Positions 15,218 through 24,574 of a DNA stretch of 31,494 bases are shown here, piece by piece. This DNA comes from Thermodesulfatator sp. (lineage in GTDB: Bacteria; Desulfobacterota; Thermodesulfobacteria; Thermodesulfobacteriales; Thermodesulfobacteriaceae), in the NCBI GenBank assembly GCA_027036915.1, contig JALWCD010000110.1:1-31494 (forward strand). Reading direction: 5' to 3'. Made by a program: the position numbers and the translations under genes. The first letter of the stretch is position 1. Each line of letters starts with the position of its first letter. Under the pieces are notes generated by a model. The model ran no database searches. It saw only the letters and a list, made by a program, of their open reading frames with translations, and had not been told where the DNA came from.

Positions 15218-15307
15218 TCAGGTGGGAATTCCCAGACGGGGAAGAATCACCTGACTAAGGACTACCCAGAAAACTACAATGAGGACAAGGACCAGTAGCT
15301 CAGACAT
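15218..15307 (-). CDS. Predicted 29-residue single-span membrane peptide
   Basis: Directly after the gltX stop (6 nt), an ATG with GAGGTAA about 8 nt upstream opens a 29-codon frame. It begins MSELLVLVLIVVFWVVLSQV and ends with LPRLGIPT. The product is one hydrophobic helix (about residues 4-22) with a short charged, proline-containing tail. I do not recognise a characterised family. The ribosome binding site, tight spacing and strongly hydrophobic composition favour a real gene translated with gltX. A chance ORF remains possible at this length. Confidence 0.55.
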   Translation of the reverse strand: MSELLVLVLIVVFWVVLSQVILPRLGIPT

Positions 15308-15313
15308 ATCCGT

Positions 15314-16711
15314 TTACCTCGTGCGTAAAAAGTGTAGCGCCCTATCCAGCCTTCGAATTACGCGTTCCCGCCCAAGGACGCGCATGATCTCGAAGAGACC
15401 GGGGCTTACGGTCTTGCCGGTGAGGGCCACTCTTACAGGTTGCGCAATTTTTTTGAGTTTAAGACCCAGCTCCTCTGAAAGTCCCCGAAAGAGTTTTTCC
15501 AGGGCCTCGTCGGTGAATTCCACCCGGGAAAGTTCTTTTATCAAACGTTCAAAGACCGGGACCATTTCGGAAGTAAGAAACTTTTCGGCGGCCTTGGGCT
15601 CATAGGTGACCTCTTCCACCAGATAAAAGGTAAGCATCTCGGCGGCTTCAAGCAGGGTTCTGGCACGGGGTTTTACGGTCTCCAGGGCCTCCACCAGATA
15701 GTTCTTTTCCGGTATGGGAAGCCCCAGCCGTTTAAGGAAAGGCTTGACCTCTTCGGCCAGATCATTGGTAGGGGTGGCCCGCAACCAGTGGGCGTTTAGG
15801 GCCAGCAGTTTTTCGGGATCAAAACGGGCCGCGGATTTACTGACCCGGGAGAGGTCGAACTTGGCAATCATCTCCTCCAGGGTGAAGATCTCCTGATCTC
15901 CGTAGGACCAGCCCAGCCTGACCAGATAATTTCTCAGGGCCTGAGGGAGGTACCCTTCGTCCCGATAGGCCAGGATGGAAAGGGCCCCGTGGCGCTTAGA
16001 GAGCCGGGTTCCGTCCGGACCGAGGATCATGGGCACATGGGCAAATTGCGGAGGCTCCGCTCCCAGGGCTTCGTAAAGTAGAAGTTGTTTGGGGGTGTTT
16101 GAGAGGTGATCGTCTCCCCGGATGACATGGGTTATGCCCATGGTGAGATCATCGATGACCACCGCAAACTGGTAGGTGGGGGTGCCGTCGCTTCTTACCA
16201 GGATGAAATCGTCGAGCTCCCGGTGATCGAAAGCCACCGGCCCCCGGATGAGATCCTCGACCACCGTGGTCCCGGTGGAGGGGATCCTCAGCCGCAGGAC
16301 CCGGCCCGGCCCCGGGGGTAGATCCTTGTCCCGACAGGTGCCGTCGTAGCCCGGTTTACGGCCCGCGGCTAGGGCCTCCTTGCGTTTGCGTTCGAGCTCT
16401 TCTGGCGAACATTCGCAGTAATAGGCCTTCCCCTCTTCGTAAAGTCGACGGGCGTATTCCCGGTAAATTTCCAGTCTTTCAGACTGAAAGTAAGGCCCCT
16501 CATTCCAGAAGAGCCCGAGCCATTCCAGGGCCTCCCGGATGGAATCCACGTATTCCTGCCGGGATCTTTCCCGGTCGGTGTCTTCGAACCGGAGTACAAA
16601 GAGCCCGTCGTGGTGTCGGGCAAAAAGCCAGTTGAAAAGCGCCGTCCGGGCCCCGCCCAGATGCAGGTGCCCGGTGGGACTGGGTGGAAAACGGGTTTTT
16701 ACGGTCTTCAT
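15314..16711 (-). CDS. gltX: Glutamate--tRNA ligase
   Basis: Class I aminoacyl-tRNA synthetase that charges tRNA-Glu. The HIGH-type motif is in PPSPTGHLHLGGARTALFNW (9-28), and the KMSKS-type motif is RLSKRHG (236-242). Other hallmarks are RFEDTDRERS, YQFAVVIDDLTMGITHVIRG and NTPKQLLLYEALG. A CxC pair (Cys99, Cys101) and Cys126 match zinc-ligand positions of some family members. The length of 465 residues is typical. Whether it also charges tRNA-Gln depends on gatCAB or glnS, which are not in the window. The ammB stop lies 6 nt upstream of its ATG, so the two genes are probably one operon. Confidence 0.96.
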   Translation of the reverse strand: MKTVKTRFPPSPTGHLHLGGARTALFNWLFARHHDGLFVLRFEDTDRERSRQEYVDSIREALEWLGLFWNEGPYFQSERLEIYREYARRLYEEGKAYYCECSPEELERKRKEALAAGRKPGYDGTCRDKDLPPGPGRVLRLRIPSTGTTVVEDLIRGPVAFDHRELDDFILVRSDGTPTYQFAVVIDDLTMGITHVIRGDDHLSNTPKQLLLYEALGAEPPQFAHVPMILGPDGTRLSKRHGALSILAYRDEGYLPQALRNYLVRLGWSYGDQEIFTLEEMIAKFDLSRVSKSAARFDPEKLLALNAHWLRATPTNDLAEEVKPFLKRLGLPIPEKNYLVEALETVKPRARTLLEAAEMLTFYLVEEVTYEPKAAEKFLTSEMVPVFERLIKELSRVEFTDEALEKLFRGLSEELGLKLKKIAQPVRVALTGKTVSPGLFEIMRVLGRERVIRRLDRALHFLRTR

Positions 16712-16717
16712 GGCTTC

Positions 16718-17527
16718 TTACCAGACCAGGATTCCGGCGTAGCCCACCACCTGGGCGTAATCCCCGGAGACCTCTCCGGAGGTAGCGTATTTTACCAGTT
16801 CGGCCCGGGAGGCTCCAAGGCCCCGGGCGGCCTCCAGAGCCACCGCCGTGGGAATAACCCCGCACATACTGATGTTTTCCCGGGAGACCACTTCCACCAG
16901 GCCCCGGGGGTCTAGCTCTAAAATACGTTCAATGGCCAGCCGATCCTTACGGCGGGCCATCTCGTCCGGCACATAATGACTGAAGTCTGTGCTGGCCACC
17001 AGGGTGACCCTGCGGTGATACTCCGAGAGGACTTCCGCCAGCCCCTTCCCCAGGGCGGCGATTTCTTCCCAGGCGAGCTGGGATAGACAGAGGGGCACCA
17101 GACTCAGTTCCGGATTTAACATCTGAAGGAAAGGGATCTGCACCTCCAGGGAATGTTCGTAAAGGTGGGCTAAAGGGTCTTCTCGCAGGAAATTCACCCT
17201 GGAAAGAAGGGCCTCGGCCAGTTCGCTTTCAATGGGGACTTCTCCCAGAGGGGTAAGGAAGGCCCCATAAGGGACAATGGCCGCTCGTTCTCCCAGACCG
17301 GTATGGTTGGGGCCCAGGATTACGGCCACCTCCGGGGGTTCGAGCCGGCCATAAACCGCGCCGGCCACCGGGCCGGAATACATGTAGCCCGCATGCGGGG
17401 ACACCACCATCTTGGCCTCTACGGTCGGGGTCTTGGACTCTATCAGACGCGAGAGCTCGGTTCTCAGGACGAGCGGATCGTCCGGATAGAACTGTCCGGC
17501 CACCACGGGATTCCTGACCATATTCAT
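16718..17527 (-). CDS. amrB: AmmeMemoRadiSam system protein B (MEMO1 family)
   Basis: The 269-residue protein starts MVRNPVVAGQFYPDDP and carries VVSPHAGYMYSGPVAGAVYG, ILGPNHTGLG, EHSLEVQIPFLQ and STDFSHYVP, all hallmarks of the MEMO/AmmB family. The fold is related to extradiol dioxygenases, with a metal site near these His residues. The bacterial function is unknown; it often sits with a radical-SAM protein and an AMMECR1 protein, neither of which is present here. Two in-frame ATGs (17527 and 17521) are possible starts, and neither has a strong ribosome binding site. It is divergent from mreB. Confidence 0.92.
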   Translation of the reverse strand: MNMVRNPVVAGQFYPDDPLVLRTELSRLIESKTPTVEAKMVVSPHAGYMYSGPVAGAVYGRLEPPEVAVILGPNHTGLGERAAIVPYGAFLTPLGEVPIESELAEALLSRVNFLREDPLAHLYEHSLEVQIPFLQMLNPELSLVPLCLSQLAWEEIAALGKGLAEVLSEYHRRVTLVASTDFSHYVPDEMARRKDRLAIERILELDPRGLVEVVSRENISMCGVIPTAVALEAARGLGASRAELVKYATSGEVSGDYAQVVGYAGILVW

Positions 17528-17529
17528 AA

Positions 17530-18633
<1,104 letters not shown>

Positions 18634-18634
18634 G

Positions 18635-19465
18635 GTGCCCCAGATAAAGCTCAAGGTCCTGGTTTTGATTTTATTTGTGGGGGCGATAGGCCTTCTTTCC
18701 CTGGCCCTCATTCTGGATATTCGGCCCCCTCAGATTATCCTCACGCTCTCCGGTCCGCTCCTTAAGGGAACCTCCTTCCTGGGCAATACCTTCAGGGAAG
18801 GCTTTGAACAGTACGTCTATCTGGTCAGGGTCAAAAGGGAAAATCAGACTCTCCGCAAGGAGAACGAAGAGCTCAAGACCCTGCTCGCCCGGTTGCGGGA
18901 GGAAAACCGTCTGTGTACGAGATTAAAGGTTTTTGAGGAGGAGAAACTTTTTCGGAAATATCCCCGGGTTCTGGCCCGGGTGATCTACAACCCGCTGGAG
19001 GCTTTCGGAGGATATCTCATTATCGATCGGGGGGAAAAGGACGGTTTGAGGCCGGAGATGCCTGTAGTGAGCGTGGCAGGGCAAGAAGTAGGGGTACTGG
19101 TGGGACAGGTGGTGGAGGTGGCGGCCCACTATGCGCGTGTGCTTCCGGTCACGAGTCCCGAAAGCGCCGTTGAAGTTTACAGCCTCCGGTCGGAAGAAAG
19201 GGGTATCCTTAAGGGACAGGGACTGGGACGCCTTCTGCTTCTGGATTACGTGCCCTACGGCGCGGATATCCGGGAGGGAGATCTTTTGCTTACTTCCGGA
19301 GCGGATGCCCTTTATCCTCCCGGCATAAGGGTGGGCCGGGTCCACAAGATCTGGCCGGAAAAACGACAGGGGTTTTTTCAGACCATCAAGGTCAAACCCT
19401 TCGTCGAGATCAAGAAACTGCGCTATGTGATGGTCCTGATTACCACCCGGGGATTCAGGCCTTGA
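18635..19465 (+). CDS. mreC: Rod shape-determining protein MreC
   Basis: A bitopic inner-membrane protein with one N-terminal helix (about residues 7-27). A coiled coil follows (about 64-102, KRENQTLRKENEELKTLLAR), then the periplasmic beta domains of MreC (GGYLIIDRGEKDGLRPEMPV, GRLLLLDYVPYGADIREGD, LTSGADALYPPGIRVG). In known systems MreC activates PBP2-RodA. The start is GTG, 1 nt after the mreB stop. Its stop overlaps the TTG start of mreD. Confidence 0.95.
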   Translation: MPQIKLKVLVLILFVGAIGLLSLALILDIRPPQIILTLSGPLLKGTSFLGNTFREGFEQYVYLVRVKRENQTLRKENEELKTLLARLREENRLCTRLKVFEEEKLFRKYPRVLARVIYNPLEAFGGYLIIDRGEKDGLRPEMPVVSVAGQEVGVLVGQVVEVAAHYARVLPVTSPESAVEVYSLRSEERGILKGQGLGRLLLLDYVPYGADIREGDLLLTSGADALYPPGIRVGRVHKIWPEKRQGFFQTIKVKPFVEIKKLRYVMVLITTRGFRP

Positions 19466-19953
19466 TTTTGGACTTTCTTCTTCTTTTGATGGTTTTCGGT
19501 TTCCAGACCGTACTTGAAGGTTTTGTTCGCTGGTCGGCAGGGGATCTCTTTCTGGCCCTAGGGCTTTACCTCAGCCTGGAAAAAAAGGGCCTGCGCCGGC
19601 TGGGAGTTTTGATCTTTCTGGGGCTCTGGGAAGGTTACTTTCGGGCCACCGGCCTTCTGGCCGGGTTTTTTTCCGCCCTGGCGGTTTTTTGGCTGGAAGG
19701 CCTTCTGGAAAAACGACTGGATCTTTCCTCGCCCTGGTTCTTCCTGGGGGTTTTATTAATCTCCCTGGAGGTCTTCTGGTTTCTGTTGCTCGTGCTTTTT
19801 CCCTATCTCCTGGAAAAGGGGCCTCCGGATCGCTGGCTGGAGCCTTTAATCTCTCAGAGCCTTATCACGGCCCTGGAAATGGTTTTAATACTTTTCTGGA
19901 AAAACCGTTTTTCTTTAGAACAGATGCGGATTGGACGAACGGTTGAAAAGTGA
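19462..19953 (+). CDS. mreD: Rod shape-determining protein MreD
   Basis: A 163-residue, very hydrophobic protein with about five membrane helices and the typical MreD size. It is weakly conserved, and position between mreC and mrdA is the main support. The start is TTG, overlapping the mreC stop (TTGA). The end overlaps mrdA by GTGA. It probably balances MreC activity in the elongasome. Confidence 0.88.
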   Translation: MILDFLLLLMVFGFQTVLEGFVRWSAGDLFLALGLYLSLEKKGLRRLGVLIFLGLWEGYFRATGLLAGFFSALAVFWLEGLLEKRLDLSSPWFFLGVLLISLEVFWFLLLVLFPYLLEKGPPDRWLEPLISQSLITALEMVLILFWKNRFSLEQMRIGRTVEK

Positions 19954-21761
19954 TTTCTCCGGAGACAGAAGAACTCCATCAGAAAAGATTGATTTTGGCC
20001 GGCTATCTGGTCTTCTTTTTCTTCGGGGTTATCCTCATTAAACTCTTCTATCTTCAGGTCCTTAAACATGAATACTTCTGGAAACTGGCTCGGCAGCGAA
20101 CCTTCGTTCGGGTTGCGATCCCGGCTCCCCGGGGGCGGATATTTGACCGACGGGGAGTTCTTCTGGCCGGGGACCGGCCTTCTTTTAATCTTTACCTGGA
20201 CCCCTTTTATCTGAAGGAAAGAGAAGATCAGGTTCTGCGGATGCTGGCCCAGATCCTGGGAGAGGATTTTTCTCAAATCAAGACCGAATACATCCTGAAA
20301 AAGAGGAAGGCTTACGGGGAGGTACTCTTTCGGCGAGGGCTTGACTGGGAGACCGTGGCCCGTCTGGAGGCGCGTCGTTACTATCTTCCGGGAGTGAGGG
20401 TGGAGGCCCGCCCTGAGCGCTATTACCCTTTTGGGGCCAGCTTTTTTCATCTTGTGGGTTATGTTTCTGCAGTCTCCAGGAAGGATCTTAAAACGCTGAG
20501 GGAAAAGGGCTATGGTCCCGAAGATTTTCTCGGGCGAAGAGGTCTCGAGCGGGCTTATGAGGACCAATTGCGCGGTATAAAAGGAGAAAAAGAACTCGAA
20601 AAAGATGCCTTTGGCCGGACCGTGAAGATCGTGAAAGAGGTTCCCCCTCGTCCCGGAAAAGATCTCTTTCTTACGGTCGATAGTGCCCTTCAGAGAGAGG
20701 CTTACCGGTTTTTAGAAAATCGTGCGGGAGCCATTGTGGTGATGGATCCCCGCCAGGGAGCCCTTCTGGCCCTGGTGAGTGCGCCGGCCCCGGATCCTTT
20801 TCATTACATCAAGGGATTTTCTCCTGCGGCCTGGCGGGCTCTCAATAACGATCCTTTCAGGCCTCTTCTCAATAAAGCCCTTTTGTCGTACCATCCAGGC
20901 TCAACCTTCAAGCCGGTAACGTTGCTGGCGGCCCTTGAGGCCGGTCTGATTTCACCGGAAGAGGAGATTTATTGTCCGGGTTTTTATCGTCTGGGCCGAA
21001 GGCTTTTTCGTTGCTGGCGCAAGTGGGGGCACGGAAAAGTTTCTCTGATTCAGGCCCTGGCGCAATCTTGCGATACGTATTTCTATGTTCTGGGGGAGAA
21101 GCTTGATATAGACTACCTGGCCCGTTTTGCTCGTCAGTGTGGTTTTGGGCGGCCTTCGGGATTGGGGCTTCCGGGAGAAAAACCGGGGCTGATACCCGAT
21201 CGAGACTGGAAAAGAAGGGTCTACGGAGAACGCTGGCAAAAAGGCGAAAACCTGGTCGTGGCTATTGGACAGGGACCGCTTGAAGTCAATCTGGTTCAAC
21301 TGGTCAAGTTTTACGCCGCTCTGGGGAACGGAGGCCACCTTATGAAACCTTTCGTGGTAAGCGAAATATCTGACCCTTCGGGTAAAAAGATAAAAGTGTT
21401 TACCCCTGAAGAAGAAGGCCGGTTGCCCGCAAGTGAAGAAAACCTGAGGTGGGTGCTTAAAGGGCTTATAGAAGCCGTAAACGGAAAACACGGGACAGGA
21501 AAGGCGGCCAGAATGAAAGAGATCCTGGTGGCCGGAAAAACCGGTACGGCCCAGGTGGTAAAAAAGGACAAAGACCAGAAGGAGGACCGGGAAATCCCTT
21601 ATGAAAAGAGGGATCATGCCTGGTTCGTGGCCTTTGCCCCGGCGGAGGCTCCGGAGATCGTGGTGGGGGTTTTGGTGGAACACGGAGGGCACGGAGGTGA
21701 AGCGGCCGCTCCCCTGGCGGCCAAGGTCCTGAGACTCTATTTTCGGGGGGAGAGGCCTTGA
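19950..21761 (+). CDS. mrdA: Penicillin-binding protein 2 (elongasome transpeptidase)
   Basis: Class B PBP that cross-links peptidoglycan during elongation with RodA. One N-terminal membrane anchor (about residues 15-35) is followed by the dimerisation domain, beginning PAPRGRIFDRRGVLLA. The transpeptidase has the active-site STFK (Ser318-Lys321), SCD (Ser373-Asp375; Cys in the second SxN-type position, Asp in the third, as in many PBP2s) and KTGT (530-533). The length of 603 residues is normal. The start is GTG, coupled to mreD (GTGA). The end overlaps rodA (TTGA). Confidence 0.96.
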   Translation: MISPETEELHQKRLILAGYLVFFFFGVILIKLFYLQVLKHEYFWKLARQRTFVRVAIPAPRGRIFDRRGVLLAGDRPSFNLYLDPFYLKEREDQVLRMLAQILGEDFSQIKTEYILKKRKAYGEVLFRRGLDWETVARLEARRYYLPGVRVEARPERYYPFGASFFHLVGYVSAVSRKDLKTLREKGYGPEDFLGRRGLERAYEDQLRGIKGEKELEKDAFGRTVKIVKEVPPRPGKDLFLTVDSALQREAYRFLENRAGAIVVMDPRQGALLALVSAPAPDPFHYIKGFSPAAWRALNNDPFRPLLNKALLSYHPGSTFKPVTLLAALEAGLISPEEEIYCPGFYRLGRRLFRCWRKWGHGKVSLIQALAQSCDTYFYVLGEKLDIDYLARFARQCGFGRPSGLGLPGEKPGLIPDRDWKRRVYGERWQKGENLVVAIGQGPLEVNLVQLVKFYAALGNGGHLMKPFVVSEISDPSGKKIKVFTPEEEGRLPASEENLRWVLKGLIEAVNGKHGTGKAARMKEILVAGKTGTAQVVKKDKDQKEDREIPYEKRDHAWFVAFAPAEAPEIVVGVLVEHGGHGGEAAAPLAAKVLRLYFRGERP

Positions 21762-22828
21762 GACTTCAGACCTGGCTGGGGGAATGGCCCTTCTTTCTGG
21801 CCCTGGCAGCTCTTATGGGATGCGGTCTTCTCAATCAGCTGAGCGCCGGCGGGGGGGGCTATTTCTGGCGCCAGGCCCTGTTTTTCGGGCTGGGTATTTC
21901 GGCCTTTCTGCTTTTCTATCTTTTAGACTATCGCAGGATCCTTACCTTTCAGAGGGTCTTTTGCGTTTATCTTCTCCTGGTTTTGCTTCTGGGATATATG
22001 GCCCTAGCCGGGAAGAGATGGCTTTATTTCGGTCTTTTCAGTGTCCAGCCCTCGGAGTTTGCCAAACCGGTCCTGGTCGTCCTTTTAGCCCTTCTTTTCT
22101 GTCATCATCGGGAGGCCTACCTGAGGTTTTCTCTGTTCGTATGGGCCAACCTGCTGGTGGCGATCCCGGTGATCTTTATTGCCGTAAGCGATCTCGATCA
22201 GGCCTTTCTGGTCTTCTTGGTGGGGGAGAGTCTGATTTTCCTGGCCGGTCTTTCCCGGCGCCTACTGCTTGGCCTGATTCTCGCGGGCCTGGCGATCTCC
22301 TTTGTAATAGGACCCCCTCTCTGGCGACAGCTCAAACCCTATCAAAGGGCCCGTATCATGGCCTTTCTCAAGCCGGGGAAGACCCAGAAACGCTGGTCTT
22401 ACCAGACCAGACAGGCCCTGATTGCCGTGGGTTCGGGAGGACTCCTGGGGCAGGGATTCCGTCAAGGGCTTTCTTCCCGCCTGCATTACCTTCCGGCCAA
22501 ACATACCGATCTGGCCTTTGCGGTGTGGGCGGAGGAATGGGGGTTTGTGGGTTCAGGGGCCGTGCTTTTGCTCTACGGTCTGATAATCTTTTACGGTCTT
22601 CGCGCGGGATACCTCGCTCGGGACTGTCTGGGGAGATTCCTTGCTTTCGGGGCGGTAGCGGCCCTTTTCTGGCAGGTTTTTATAAATTTAGGGGGAGTTT
22701 TACGTATTCTTCCCACCGCCAGCCTTCCTCTGCCCTTTTTGAGTTACGGGGGCTCCTCCATTCTTTCCAATATGATTATGTTAGGAATAATGGCTTCGGT
22801 GATGAGAAGACGTTTTTCTTTTCTATAA
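21758..22828 (+). CDS. rodA: Peptidoglycan glycosyltransferase RodA
   Basis: SEDS-family polymerase that makes glycan strands with PBP2. About ten membrane helices are seen over 356 residues. Family motifs include VQPSEFAKPVLVV, the Asp of SDLDQAFLVF, and the C-terminal PLPFLSYGGSSILSNM. The start is TTG, overlapping the mrdA stop (TTGA). A second frame of nearly equal length overlaps this gene but encodes no coherent protein. The ATP synthase promoter follows 26 nt after the stop. Confidence 0.96.
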   Translation: MRLQTWLGEWPFFLALAALMGCGLLNQLSAGGGGYFWRQALFFGLGISAFLLFYLLDYRRILTFQRVFCVYLLLVLLLGYMALAGKRWLYFGLFSVQPSEFAKPVLVVLLALLFCHHREAYLRFSLFVWANLLVAIPVIFIAVSDLDQAFLVFLVGESLIFLAGLSRRLLLGLILAGLAISFVIGPPLWRQLKPYQRARIMAFLKPGKTQKRWSYQTRQALIAVGSGGLLGQGFRQGLSSRLHYLPAKHTDLAFAVWAEEWGFVGSGAVLLLYGLIIFYGLRAGYLARDCLGRFLAFGAVAALFWQVFINLGGVLRILPTASLPLPFLSYGGSSILSNMIMLGIMASVMRRRFSFL

Positions 22829-22854
22829 TCCGGTATTTTAGGCGCAAACATTGC

Positions 22855-22883
22855 TTGACATAACATCCACTTTAAGCTAAAAG
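22855..22883 (+). promoter_or_regulatory. Promoter of the ATP synthase operon
   Basis: A perfect TTGACA (22855-22860) and TAAAAG (22878-22883) with 17-nt spacing lie in the 94-nt gap between rodA and the first atp gene. The predicted start site is about 30 nt before the ATG, leaving room for the GGAGG site. Confidence 0.7.
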
Positions 22884-22922
22884 CGAATTTGGTCCGCAAA
22901 AGCAAGGGAGGCAGAGGAGGTC

Positions 22923-23348
22923 ATGCTTAATTTTGATATTACGCTGTGGATCACTATTGCTCAGGCCCTGATCCTTACCTTCATCCTGAATGCCATCCTT
23001 ATCCGTCCGGTGATGCGCACGCTGGAGGAAAGGCGAAATCGTTTTGAGGGGCTCAAGGCCGAGGCCGAGGAGCTTCTGGCCAAAGCCGAGGAAAGTCTCA
23101 GGGCTTATGAGCAGGGGCTGGCCGAGGCCCGCAGTCGGGCCGCGGCGGAGAGGGAGGCTCTGCGGGCCAGGGCCCGGGAGGAAGAACGGAAGATTCTCGA
23201 GGCCGCGGCCAAGGAGGCCGAGGCTTACAAGGAGAAGGTTTTTGCGGAGATTCGGAGTCAGATAGAGAGCGCCCGGAAGGCCCTCTCCGAGCAGGTGGAG
23301 GTCTTTTCGCGGGCTATGGCGGAGAAGATCCTGGGGAGGGCGCTATGA
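22923..23348 (+). CDS. ATP synthase F0 subunit b' (AtpF-like, first copy)
   Basis: A 141-residue peripheral-stalk subunit with one N-terminal helix (TLWITIAQALILTFILNAIL) and then a long charged coiled coil rich in Ala, Glu and Arg. Two b-type genes in tandem (b' then b) indicate a heterodimeric stalk, as known in cyanobacteria and many Desulfobacterota. The start is ATG after GGAGG. The stop overlaps the next gene (ATGA). Assignment as b' rests on position and the shorter length. Confidence 0.9.
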   Translation: MLNFDITLWITIAQALILTFILNAILIRPVMRTLEERRNRFEGLKAEAEELLAKAEESLRAYEQGLAEARSRAAAEREALRARAREEERKILEAAAKEAEAYKEKVFAEIRSQIESARKALSEQVEVFSRAMAEKILGRAL

Positions 23349-24025
23349 GAAGGGTTTGGGGCTGGCTTCTGGTTTTGGGGCTTGTCTTTGGGGGTTGTGG
23401 TCTAGGGGTAAAGGTGGTCTTCTGGTCTGCGGCGCCGGCTATGGCCGCTGAAGCGGGTGCCACGGAGCCGGTGGCCCACGGAGCTCATGGGGCGGCCACG
23501 CATGAGGCCGGGGCGCACGAAGGGGTGACCCGGGAGCAGATCAACAATTTTATCTGGTGGCTGGTCAACTTTCTCATCCTGGTGGCCATTCTCTATAAGT
23601 TTGGAAAAGATCCCATCGTCAACATCTTCCGTTCCCGTCGGGAGGCCATTCTCAACGAGTATGAAGATCTCATGGCCAAAAAGCGGGAGGCCGAGCGGCG
23701 ATACGCGGAGCTTCAGGAGAAGCTTAAGGGGCTTGAGGCTGAGGCCCAGCGGTTGCTTGAGTCTTTTCGTGAGCAGGGCGAGCATGAGGCGCAGCGGATC
23801 ATAGAGGAGGCCAGGAAGAATGCGGAGCGGATCAAGCAGCAGGCGGAGCTCTATATCCAGCAGGAGGTGGCGCGGGCCAGGGCCGAGCTTCAGCGAGAGG
23901 TGGCGGAGCTGGCGGTCAGGATGGCCGAGGAAATCCTTCGTAAAAACATTACTCCGGAAGACCAGAAAAGGCTCTTTAAAGAGTTTGTGGAAAAGATAGA
24001 AAACGTAAAGAGGGTGGTGCATTGA
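23345..24025 (+). CDS. atpF: ATP synthase F0 subunit b with N-terminal signal-like extension
   Basis: The second stalk subunit, 226 residues. The core has a membrane helix (about 68-86, IWWLVNFLILVAILYKFGKDP) and a long coiled coil ending in the delta-binding region. In front is an unusual 60-residue extension: a hydrophobic segment with a signal-peptidase-like site (SAAPAMA), then a His/Ala/Gly-rich linker (AHGAHGAATHEAGAHEG). Similar extensions occur in some Desulfobacterota b subunits, as I recall. If cleaved, the linker would be periplasmic. The end overlaps the TTG start of atpH (TTGA). Confidence 0.93.
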   Translation: MRRVWGWLLVLGLVFGGCGLGVKVVFWSAAPAMAAEAGATEPVAHGAHGAATHEAGAHEGVTREQINNFIWWLVNFLILVAILYKFGKDPIVNIFRSRREAILNEYEDLMAKKREAERRYAELQEKLKGLEAEAQRLLESFREQGEHEAQRIIEEARKNAERIKQQAELYIQQEVARARAELQREVAELAVRMAEEILRKNITPEDQKRLFKEFVEKIENVKRVVH

Positions 24026-24573
24026 TTAGGACGATCGTAGCCCAAAAGTATGCCAGGGGTCTTTTTGCGGCGGCTAAAGAGCGGGGCAAGGTAAAGGAGT
24101 ACGGAGAGGAATTGAAGAAGGTCGGGGATTTTCTGGCCTCCTCTCCGGAGGTTCTGGAGGCTCTGGAGAGTCCCATTTATCCTCCAGATCTCAAGATGGA
24201 GATTGTGGAGGATATCATCAAGGGCCTTTCTCTGGACGAGGAGGTGGCTCGTTTCTTGAGGCTTCTGGTGGAAAAGAAACGGATACAATTCATTCAGGCC
24301 ATTCTCGAGGCCTATGACCAGTTGCTGGACGAGGAACTCGGGATCGTGCGTGCGGAGGTGAGGGCGGCTTTTGGGTTGGGGGAGGAGGAACAGGCAGAGC
24401 TTGCGGAGGCTCTGAAGAAGCTTACGGGTAAGGAGGTCAGGCTCCTCATTCAGGAGGACCCCGATCTCATCGGGGGACTGGTGGTCAGGATAGGTGATCT
24501 GGTCCTGGACGGCAGCGTCCGGACCCAGCTTGAGGCCTTTAAAGAATCCATAATAAAGGGAGAGGTGGCCTAA
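24022..24573 (+). CDS. atpH: ATP synthase F1 subunit delta
   Basis: The 183-residue subunit links the b/b' stalk to the top of F1. The N-terminal six-helix domain starts [20 protein letters not shown]. The C-terminal motif [20 protein letters not shown] followed by RTQLEAFKE is the delta signature. The start is TTG, coupled to atpF. The stop lies 1 nt before the atpA ATG. Confidence 0.95.
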   Translation: MIRTIVAQKYARGLFAAAKERGKVKEYGEELKKVGDFLASSPEVLEALESPIYPPDLKMEIVEDIIKGLSLDEEVARFLRLLVEKKRIQFIQAILEAYDQLLDEELGIVRAEVRAAFGLGEEEQAELAEALKKLTGKEVRLLIQEDPDLIGGLVVRIGDLVLDGSVRTQLEAFKESIIKGEVA

Positions 24574-24574
24574 T

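Noticed and set aside
21784..22863. A 359-codon plus-strand frame overlapping rodA almost completely
   Set aside because: Its product is a Ser/Gly/Arg/Pro mixture without domains, while the rodA frame has all SEDS motifs. It is a GC-rich shadow.
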